Shown: piece after piece, positions 16,323 through 22,923 of the stretch
Numbering within the stretch: position 1 is the first letter of the stretch
Layout of the letters: each line of letters starts with the position of its first letter
Origin: CAZZEX01 sp964653285
GTDB taxonomy: Bacteria > Chloroflexota > Anaerolineae > B4-G1
Assembly (NCBI GenBank): GCA_964653285.1
Contig: CAZZEX010000078.1
Span: 1 to 23,636, forward strand
Reading direction: 5' to 3'
Length of the DNA: 23,636 bases
Notes under the pieces: model-generated
Told to the model about the DNA's origin: nothing
Databases searched by the model: none
What the model saw: only the letters and a program-made list of their open reading frames with translations
Position numbers and translations under genes: made by a program

Positions 16323-17540
16323 TCACTGGGTGTACAACGAGTTGACCGGCACCACCACGCCGACGGGAGACTTGTAGATCCCCTGCAACACCAGGCTGGC
16401 CGCGCCCCAGGCCCAGGCCTCGTCACCCCACTCCTGGACGACGATCTCTGTGTCCTCCGCCAGCCCGTCGAACGTGTACTGGGCCACCGCCTCCCGCATC
16501 GGCCCAAACAGCAGGTCGCCGGCCCGCACCCCCTCGCCGCTGATGATGATCAGCGCCGGGTTGAAGACATTGACCAGGTTGGCAATCCCCATTCCCAGCA
16601 TGCGGCCGGCCTGGGCGAAGACCTCTAGCAACGATCCATCTCCTGCCCGGGCCAGTTCCGTGACCCGCTCCACCGTCAGTTGGTCCGGGTCGACGCTGCC
16701 CAGCCTGCCCTGCGCCGCCCGCACCAGCGCCGGATCGGCCACGTAGGCCTCCAGACAGCCACGCTTGCCACAATCGCACAACGGCCCGTCCGGATCCATC
16801 ACCGTGTGGCCGAACTCACCCCCGCCTCCCCGCGTACCCCGGTAGAACTGGCCGTTGGCGACGATGCCGAGACCAACGCCTCGTCCCACGGTCACGACCA
16901 GGAAATCGTCCACACCTTGCCCGGCCCCGAACCACTTCTCGGCCATGGCCAGCGTGTTGACGTCGTTGTCAATGCACACCGGGATGCCAATCTGCTCTTC
17001 TAACAATAGCTTGAGCGGGACGTCGCGCCAGTCCAGAAAGGGGGAGTAGCGGCACAGCCCGCGCCCGGCGTCAATGACACCGGCCAGGCCGATCCCCACC
17101 CCGGTGACACGTCCTCGTGGCACGGACGCTTTGGCGATCACCTGCTCGACCGCCCCGGCCAGTGCTGCCACGGCCCGCTCGACGACGGTCATTCCTGTCA
17201 CCGGCACGGTCAGCGTGGACAGGATGGTGGCCTCGATGTCGGTGAGAGCGGCGCTGATCTGGCGCTCGGCCAACTTGAGCCCCACCACGTAGGCCGCGTC
17301 GTGGTTCAGAGCCAGCAGGATGGGCGGGCGGCCACCGGTCGAATCTCCGGCCTCTTTCTCGTAGATCAGCCCCTCGGCGATCAAATCGGCCGTGATCTCG
17401 GAGACGGTAGCCGGGCTGAGTCCAGAAAGTCGGACGATGTCGGTACGGGAAACCGGCCCCTCGTCCTTGACGACGTTGAGGACGGTGGAACGATTGATGG
17501 CCCGGATGAGTTGGCGGTTGGCAGTCCAGAAGCGAGGCAT
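16323..17540 (-). CDS. ROK family transcriptional regulator
   Basis: Start set at ATG 17540: an upstream ATG at 17579 would lie at or before the predicted transcription start. The 405-residue length is standard. Residues about 12-65 are a winged helix (INRSTVLNVVKDEGPVSRTD then LSGLSPATVSEI); the remainder is a ROK sugar-kinase-like domain with the zinc site CDCGKRGCLE (Cys255, Cys257, Cys262) and GGGGEFGH just before it. Such proteins (NagC, Mlc, XylR type) repress sugar genes and release DNA on binding a sugar. It sits first in the importer/glycosidase cluster, which it probably controls. The back-to-back promoters in front of it would allow it to act on itself and on the divergent pair. 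Confidence 0.92.
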   Translation of the reverse strand: MPRFWTANRQLIRAINRSTVLNVVKDEGPVSRTDIVRLSGLSPATVSEITADLIAEGLIYEKEAGDSTGGRPPILLALNHDAAYVVGLKLAERQISAALTDIEATILSTLTVPVTGMTVVERAVAALAGAVEQVIAKASVPRGRVTGVGIGLAGVIDAGRGLCRYSPFLDWRDVPLKLLLEEQIGIPVCIDNDVNTLAMAEKWFGAGQGVDDFLVVTVGRGVGLGIVANGQFYRGTRGGGGEFGHTVMDPDGPLCDCGKRGCLEAYVADPALVRAAQGRLGSVDPDQLTVERVTELARAGDGSLLEVFAQAGRMLGMGIANLVNVFNPALIIISGEGVRAGDLLFGPMREAVAQYTFDGLAEDTEIVVQEWGDEAWAWGAASLVLQGIYKSPVGVVVPVNSLYTQ

Positions 17541-17582
17541 AAGTCCAGCCACTTTCTTTGCAATCCGAAATAACTGCATGAT

Positions 17583-17611
17583 ATGATACCACAGATTCTG
17601 CTCTTTGTCAA
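17583..17611 (-). promoter_or_regulatory. Promoter of the ROK / sugar operon
   Basis: TTGACA (complement of 17606-17611), 17 bases, then TATCAT (complement of 17583-17588): a near-consensus sigma-70 promoter. Transcription would begin near 17576, giving a leader of about 36 bases to ATG 17540. Confidence 0.75.
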
Positions 17612-17633
17612 CAGTGATCTGGGAGCGCCATTC

Positions 17634-17662
17634 TTGACACAACCCACAATCCGCCTTATACT
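17634..17662 (+). promoter_or_regulatory. Promoter of the DUF4258 / zinc-finger pair
   Basis: TTGACA (17634-17639), 17 bases, TATACT (17657-17662). It points away from the ROK promoter, with only 22 bases between the two -35 boxes. The first start codon, GTG 17698, lies about 28 bases after the expected transcription start. Confidence 0.75.
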
Positions 17663-17697
17663 CCCTATGCTACAAATATCCGTGGAAAGGGTAAAGC

Positions 17698-17987
17698 GTG
17701 AGTGTCCTGCAAAGAATCCGACAGTTGGTGGTTGACAGGCGCTACACCTCTCTGCCCACGCTGAGGAAGAGATGTGGGGCGACAGGTTGGAGCGCGCGGA
17801 CATCGAGCGATGCATACTGAAAGGGCTGAAAGGGCGAATCGAGAAGGAGATGACCAAGGATATACGCGGAACGCGATACCGGATCGAGGGACCGGCCAGG
17901 GATGGGCGACTGATTCACGTGATCTGCCGCTTTCACGAGGTCAAGGATCTGCTCATCATAACCGTCTATGCGTTGGAGGTGGAGTGA
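17698..17987 (+). CDS. DUF4258 protein (toxin-like), with a frameshift
   Basis: The gene should begin at GTG 17698 behind GGAAAGGG and read VSVLQRIRQLVVDRRYT, after which the frame runs off. From about 17744 the next frame gives LSAHAEEEMWGDRLERADIERCIL, the signature start of DUF4258, then RGTRYRIEGPARDGRLIHVIC and LLIITVYALE to the stop at 17987. Adding one C at ACCTCTCT (about 17745) joins both into a normal protein of about 96 residues. As written only a 71-residue product from ATG 17772 is possible, without the conserved His-Ala motif. DUF4258 proteins fold like RelE/MqsR mRNA interferases and are often paired, as here, with a YgiT-type zinc-finger partner. Toxin activity is inferred, not shown. 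Confidence 0.8.
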
Positions 17988-18217
17988 TGTTGTGCGAGTT
18001 TTGTGGTGGCGAGACAGTCAGCAAGAAGGTGCGCAAGATTCACTGGTTTCAGGGGAAACTCTACATCGTGGACGATGTGGAGGCCGAAGTCTGTCAGGAA
18101 TGTGGCGAGCGCTATTACCACGCCACGACGTTGGATGCCATAGACCAGTTGTTAGAATCGAGCGGCTTTGTGGTCAAGGAACACCTGCAGGTTCAGGTTG
18201 TTGGGATGCCGGCCTGA
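17987..18217 (+). CDS. YgiT-type (MqsA N-terminal) zinc-finger protein, likely antitoxin
   Basis: The 76-residue protein starts at ATG 17987, whose A is the last base of the previous stop (TGATG), so it is translationally coupled. The zinc site is Cys3-x2-Cys6 and Cys36-x2-Cys39 (CEFCGGE, CQECGERYY), followed by the helix LDAIDQLLESSG and a short beta tail. This is the YgiT/MqsA N-terminal fold without the C-terminal DNA-binding domain of full MqsA. It is the usual companion of DUF4258 or MqsR-like proteins and presumably binds and neutralises its partner. Lacking the HTH, it may not repress its own promoter. Confidence 0.85.
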   Translation: MLCEFCGGETVSKKVRKIHWFQGKLYIVDDVEAEVCQECGERYYHATTLDAIDQLLESSGFVVKEHLQVQVVGMPA

Positions 18218-18630
18218 GTACGGTGGAGCACCGACACGACGAAGGCGCCGTGGAGTGCAAAGCAAGGGGCGCTCTCCCGCCGTCGAAGTGGAAAGCCACG
18301 TCGCCAACCCAGGCGCAGGCGGGAGGGCGGCCCGCCGTAGGCGTGACAAAGCCGCTCGCTACAAGACAAGCCCGCGGCCCCGCGTTTTTCGCCTGGCGAT
18401 GCCGGTCGTGGCGGGAAAGCGGGGCGGCGGGCGGCGTTCGTTTGTGGGAGGGCTGTCGTTAGGTTATGGTTGGGGCGGGCCACCATCCACGGCAGCACCG
18501 ATGTGCGCGCACCGGCGCGCTGGAGGCGATGTGGCCGTGGCGTAAATGGGAGGTCCATTCTGCAACTGGCCACTCTTGAAATGTTCACTGATGAACAAGA
18601 AACACACCAACAGATGAGAAAGGTAATCCA
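18218..18630. other. GC-rich structured intergenic region, no convincing gene
   Basis: No frame here reads like protein. Several GC-rich hairpins are visible: GGCGGG (18318-18323) with CCCGCC (18331-18336); CGCG-GCCC-CGCG at 18373-18384 followed by five Ts, a possible terminator of the TA-like pair; and GCGCGC-ACCG-GCGCGC at 18505-18520. CTCCCGCC at 18274-18281 can also pair with GGCGGGAG at 18318-18325. Composition falls sharply at about 18550 to the lower GC of the restriction gene. It could hold a structured RNA or the worn edge of a transferred block. Confidence 0.5.
18582..18597. promoter_or_regulatory. Operator-like inverted repeat before the restriction gene
   Basis: TGTTCA-CTGA-TGAACA is a perfect 6-bp dyad with a 4-base spacer, 33 bases before the TTG start. 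Position and size would suit an operator for a controller protein or for the enzyme itself. No controller gene was seen. Confidence 0.4.
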
Positions 18631-21600
18631 TTGCTTTACCCGGTTGTGCAAAGAGTTCACAGAATAGCTGAGACTGCCGGTTCAGAAGCAAAGCTGCAAA
18701 TTGGGCTCGAACCGCAATTGAAGGAGCTTCTTGCGGCGCATGGTATCCCATACAACCCGGTCGTCAATGAGGCACTTCGCAAACTAGGCTACTCCCAAGT
18801 AAGCTCAGACCGACCTGACAGCTTGTTTGGACACGTCGTCTTGGACTACAAGAGTCCAGGCGACCTAGCTGTCCCGCAGAAATTCGCTGAAGCAAAGGAG
18901 CAGATTGAGCGCTACTTGAACACGGTTACCGGCGGTGGGCCAAAGTTCAATCCAGGGGAGTGTGCCAAATGGGCTGGTGTTCTATGGGATGGCTTCCACC
19001 TGGCATTCTGTCGCTCTGCTGAGCTGGCGTGGACTTGGTCCAAAACGCACGAAACATCTGAAGCTTCTCTCCTGTCGCTAGTGCAGATTTATCGATCACT
19101 TGGGCGATTGCCGCTCACCGCCACCCTATTGACGAGGTACTTTGGCAAAGATTCCGACGTAGCCAGGGCCGTTTTGCCAGTGATGTGCAGCCACCTGTCA
19201 AAGCCGAAACATCGAACAACAATGCTCTTTCATGAGTGGAAACGACTGTTTCAGCAAGTATCCACATATGGCCTGTCCCAATTGCCGTCACTCAAGGACT
19301 GGGCTCGACGCAATGGCATTGCCACAAAGGACGCTTCGCAGATCCTGTTTGCAATGCACACCTACTACAGCCTGGTCGTGAAACTCCTTACGGCTGAACT
19401 GCTGGCGGCAACTCAGACCACTTCGCAATTGTCGCTAGTTGACGCTATTGCGAATGCCCCCAATCGCGAGAGTCTCTACAGGGAACTGGTCAAGCTTGAA
19501 GATGGAGACTTCTACAAGAACTATCGCATCAGCAATTTCCTGGAGGGCGATTTCTTTAGCTGGTACACCAACGAGGAGTCACCCCAATTGGCTGAGAGTC
19601 TACGAACTCTGGCGCGTATCTTTCAGGAGTTTGAACCAGCTACCGCCAAACTCAAGCCCGAAAGCATCAAAGACCTGCTCAAAGAGTTCTATTCGAGCCT
19701 GGTGGATGAGCAGATTCGACACGATTTGGGCGAATACTACACACCTGACTGGCTGGCCGAATATGTTGTGAATAGAGTGGGGTACAATGGCGAGCCTGGC
19801 AAGGTTGTTGTTGATCCAGCATGTGGCTCAGGCACTTTTCTCGTAGAATGCATAGGTCGGCTACGAGCAAGGTGTGATGAGGCTGAATTCTCATCCTTAC
19901 AAACTCTTCAGACAGTGTTGCATTGCATCCGAGGACTCGATCTGAACCCCCTTGCTGTTATCTCGGCGCGCGCCAACTATATCCTCTCGGTGGCTGACTT
20001 GGTCTTTGCGTTGGGTCATGACATAGAGATACCGGTGTATCTCGCAGATAGCATCAACGTCCCTGTTGAGAAGCCCGGTGGCATACTGGAGTACACGCTC
20101 GACACCGAGGTTGGGGGCATCAGGTTCGAGATTCCTGTCAGACTAGTCCGTGCACAGGTGCTGGGAAGAATTTTGCTGAAGTGCGAGGACGATATAGAAC
20201 GCAATCGCAGTTCACAGCAGTTCTTAGTCGAACTCGAGCGTGATCAAGAACTCGACCATCTCTTAGACACGCCGACAGAGAAGCGTTTAGCCAAATTTTA
20301 CGAGGCGATTCAAGGACTCCATAACAGAAAGCCACCCTGGGATACTATTTGGTGTCGCATTGTCAAGAACAACTTCTCACCGAAAGGCTTTGAGGACGTA
20401 GACTATATTGTGGGCAATCCGCCCTGGGTCAGGTGGAGCCGATTGCCTGAGACGTACCGGAAGCGGGTAAAACGCTTCTGTGACTATTATGGTCTCGTAT
20501 CGGGACGCGGTTATACAGGTGGAGTCGAGAGCGACATCTCGACAGTACTCACGTTCAGCGCTGTTGATCACTGGTTACGGATCGGTGGACGCATAGGCTT
20601 CTTGATTACCGCGACTGTGTTCAAGTCAGACTCAGCAAGGGGGTTCAGGCTTGGCAGCCTCCCAGATTCATCAGGTGTGCGCATAGATCAGATTGAGGAT
20701 CTTACGGCTATCCAGCCGTTTCCTGATGCATCAAATGAGACAGCCATCTACATAGCAACCAGGGTGACATCAGCTCCCCAAGCAGAGTTCTCCGAAGTCC
20801 CCTGCCGCGTATGGAATCCAAAGAAGTCTACGCGAATCAATCCGTCGTTGTCACTCGCCGAAGTCTTGGGACAGGTGTCGTTTGACGATGGCGAAGCATG
20901 CCCCGTAGCCGAGTTTGGTTCACCACTATTCACGGGCAAGAAAGCAGACTATGACGAAGTAGCGGTACTTCGAGGCAAATCGGAGTATCTGTTGCAGGCG
21001 CACCGGGGAACAATATCAGACTTGGCTCGGGTGTTCTGGGTGAAGGTCGAGAAATATTCGCCAGAGACCAATCGAGCGTTAATTCGGACATTGCGGGAGG
21101 ATGAACTTCCAAGAGCCAAGTGGGTTGAGCCGACAGAGGGAGCATGGATAGAAGCAGACGTCTTGTTTCCGCTGCTTCGTGGGAGAGAAATAGGTCGGTA
21201 CTGCACAAAGCCAGGAGGTTGGTACCAAATTGTCCCCAATCGGCACTATGCCAAATTCGAGACCGAGGAGGAGTTTGCAGAGAAGTACCCTGCAACCTAT
21301 TCTTATCTGCTCAACTACGCTGACATGCTTTCAAAACGCTCAACCTATAAGAGGTACCAGAGTGGGCTTCCTATCTATAGCATCTTCTGTGTCGGAGACT
21401 ACAGTTTTCAGCCCTATAAAGTTGTCTGGCTTGAGCAACAGAATCCCAACGCCTTCCGAGCAGCAGTAGTAACCGAAGCTGCAGATTCAATCGTTCCGAA
21501 CAAGGTAATTGTCCCCGACCACAAGGTCTATCTCGCCTCCGTGGATAACCTTGATGAGGCACATTACATCTGTGCGTTTCTCAATTCCCATCCCGTGCGG

Positions 21601-21825
21601 ACATGGCTTGGAGGATTTCTGATCGGAAAGCAAATCGGCACTGCCATATTTGAGTACATGCACGTTCCAAGATACAACGCTCAGGACCCCGACCATCAAC
21701 GGCTAGTCGAAGTCTCTGTAGCTGCGCACGAGGAAAGACTGGGGACAAAGAGCAAGAAATACCTTTTAGAGGAACTTGAGCGAGAACTTGAGCGACTGGT
21801 CAGGAAGATTGTGCAAAAGAGCTGA
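18631..21825 (+). CDS. Type IIG-like restriction-modification enzyme (Eco57I-type adenine methyltransferase)
   Basis: The 1064-residue protein starts at TTG 18631, with AAAGG 7 bases upstream; no ATG precedes it in frame. The N-terminal region carries Pro62-Asp63, eight residues, then Asp72-Tyr-Lys74, a PD-(D/E)XK nuclease pattern. A helical connector ends DLGEYYTPDWLAEYVV. The methyltransferase has motif I DPACGSGTF at 395-403 and the catalytic NPPW at 596-599, marking an N6-adenine enzyme of the gamma class. The last third, including YQIVPNRHYAKF and later KVVWLEQQNP, fits a target-recognition domain. One polypeptide would thus cut and protect, so no separate subunits are needed. Its GC is visibly lower than its neighbours, a sign of transfer. 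A lone methylase or a phage-defence PglX relative is less likely because of the nuclease motif. Confidence 0.88.
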   Translation: MLYPVVQRVHRIAETAGSEAKLQIGLEPQLKELLAAHGIPYNPVVNEALRKLGYSQVSSDRPDSLFGHVVLDYKSPGDLAVPQKFAEAKEQIERYLNTVTGGGPKFNPGECAKWAGVLWDGFHLAFCRSAELAWTWSKTHETSEASLLSLVQIYRSLGRLPLTATLLTRYFGKDSDVARAVLPVMCSHLSKPKHRTTMLFHEWKRLFQQVSTYGLSQLPSLKDWARRNGIATKDASQILFAMHTYYSLVVKLLTAELLAATQTTSQLSLVDAIANAPNRESLYRELVKLEDGDFYKNYRISNFLEGDFFSWYTNEESPQLAESLRTLARIFQEFEPATAKLKPESIKDLLKEFYSSLVDEQIRHDLGEYYTPDWLAEYVVNRVGYNGEPGKVVVDPACGSGTFLVECIGRLRARCDEAEFSSLQTLQTVLHCIRGLDLNPLAVISARANYILSVADLVFALGHDIEIPVYLADSINVPVEKPGGILEYTLDTEVGGIRFEIPVRLVRAQVLGRILLKCEDDIERNRSSQQFLVELERDQELDHLLDTPTEKRLAKFYEAIQGLHNRKPPWDTIWCRIVKNNFSPKGFEDVDYIVGNPPWVRWSRLPETYRKRVKRFCDYYGLVSGRGYTGGVESDISTVLTFSAVDHWLRIGGRIGFLITATVFKSDSARGFRLGSLPDSSGVRIDQIEDLTAIQPFPDASNETAIYIATRVTSAPQAEFSEVPCRVWNPKKSTRINPSLSLAEVLGQVSFDDGEACPVAEFGSPLFTGKKADYDEVAVLRGKSEYLLQAHRGTISDLARVFWVKVEKYSPETNRALIRTLREDELPRAKWVEPTEGAWIEADVLFPLLRGREIGRYCTKPGGWYQIVPNRHYAKFETEEEFAEKYPATYSYLLNYADMLSKRSTYKRYQSGLPIYSIFCVGDYSFQPYKVVWLEQQNPNAFRAAVVTEAADSIVPNKVIVPDHKVYLASVDNLDEAHYICAFLNSHPVRTWLGGFLIGKQIGTAIFEYMHVPRYNAQDPDHQRLVEVSVAAHEERLGTKSKKYLLEELERELERLVRKIVQKS

Positions 21826-21958
21826 CTGCTTCACTGAGAGACCAGACCACACGACGCATACAGCAGCCGACTGAACACGACTCGCATCTACACGCGGTCG
21901 GGCCAGTGGGATCCGAAGAAGGTTGAGCAACTTCACGCAGCCAACGGGTCTGCCGTTC

Positions 21959-22417
21959 TCAACTGGTCACCGGCGAGTGCAAATGTCCCAGGCAATCCTC
22001 CCACACCAGCAGCGCTTCGCGCACCCGGCCGGCAAAGTCGGCTAACTGCGCCTCGGGCCAGGGGTCCGGCTCGCGGTCGGGATTGTCCCACTGGCGGGGC
22101 AGGTCTATCCCCTGCCAGGCCGATAGTTCGACGCGGGTCAGGTACAACTCCCCATTGTTGGGATCGCAGCGCAACCGGGCAGCAGGCTTGCTGCGCGAGG
22201 AGAGCACCACCAACCCATGATTGTCCTCTTCGCTCTCGATGGGAAGGAACGGAGACAGCCGGGACGCCACCTCGGCCGCCCAGCGACGCCAGACACTGCT
22301 GTCCGGCATCGGGATCGGCGAATCCACTGGCAGCGTGGCACTCAGCGTGACGTCTACCTGCGGCCAGGGCCGCTGCGTGACCAGGTAGTAACCGTCCTGG
22401 CCCAGCACCTCGATCAA
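21959..22417 (-). CDS. Unrecognised small protein
   Basis: Up to 152 residues from TTG 22417, with GAAGAGG just upstream. The frame stays open back to a TGA near 22470, and its upstream codons (SATTEEDLL) read like protein, so the start may be further upstream or displaced by a frameshift from a neighbouring frame. No membrane segment or signal is seen. It is rich in Trp, Pro and acidic residues, with WRRWAAEVASRLSPFLP and a C-terminal helix FAGRVREALLVWEDCL. It follows the DUF1232 gene by 80 bases on the same strand and is probably in its operon. Family not recognised. Confidence 0.6.
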   Translation of the reverse strand: MIEVLGQDGYYLVTQRPWPQVDVTLSATLPVDSPIPMPDSSVWRRWAAEVASRLSPFLPIESEEDNHGLVVLSSRSKPAARLRCDPNNGELYLTRVELSAWQGIDLPRQWDNPDREPDPWPEAQLADFAGRVREALLVWEDCLGHLHSPVTS

Positions 22418-22497
22418 CAGATCCTCTTCCGTCGTGGCACTTCGCGCTGCAAGTGCCGCGTCACACCGTCAACTCAGGCTGGCTGTGACATAGACGG

Positions 22498-22923
22498 TTA
22501 CTTTACCAATTGCGCGCAGCCAGTGTACCACAGGATTCTGTCGCGCTCGTCGCCGATCAGGTCACGCTCCTTGTCCATTACCTCGCGGATCAGGGGGATG
22601 AGCGGTGCTTCTCCATCCCAGTTCTCAACCAGAATGGCCTCGTCGTCCAGTTGCTGGCGCACGACGTCCGCCACGTAAGCACACAGCCAGATGTCGTCCA
22701 CGTAGCCGTAGGGGCCGTGCAGTTCTTCTGAGATGACGTCGGCTGGCAGGATGAAGTAAGCGATGGCGCTGGAAATCAGCGGCCGCAATCGCACTGGCAA
22801 CTGCGGATCGTCCAGCAGGCGCGTCAACAGCCGGTAAAAGTCCGGGGCCAGATAGATCAGGTCGTCGTGACGGCCCTCATAGAAAGCGATTTCCTGCTGC
22901 AGTAGTTCGTCAAAGGCCTTCAT
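22498..22923 (-). CDS. DUF1232 (YkvA-type) protein
   Basis: The 141-residue protein starts at ATG 22923, overlapping the nuclease stop as ATGA, with AGGGAGA upstream. The DUF1232 core spans about 45-90: LISSAIAYFILPADVISEEL then GYVDDIWLCAYVADVV, matching the family pattern of a hydrophobic helix, Pro-x-Asp, then an Asp-Asp pair. Family members are small, often membrane-associated proteins of unknown role. Here the hydrophobic helix is short and flanked by a long acidic C-terminal part, so it may be soluble. The overlap with the nuclease gene suggests coupled production. Confidence 0.85.
   Translation of the reverse strand: MKAFDELLQQEIAFYEGRHDDLIYLAPDFYRLLTRLLDDPQLPVRLRPLISSAIAYFILPADVISEELHGPYGYVDDIWLCAYVADVVRQQLDDEAILVENWDGEAPLIPLIREVMDKERDLIGDERDRILWYTGCAQLVK

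Noticed and set aside
18455..18475. Integron attC-like GTTAGGT / ACCTAAC core
   Set aside because: No matching partner core at a suitable distance and no integrase in view.
18193..18660. Minus-strand frame of 155 codons in the GC-rich gap
   Set aside because: Arg/Pro/Ala-rich translation with no domain character, overlapping the antitoxin end and the restriction start.
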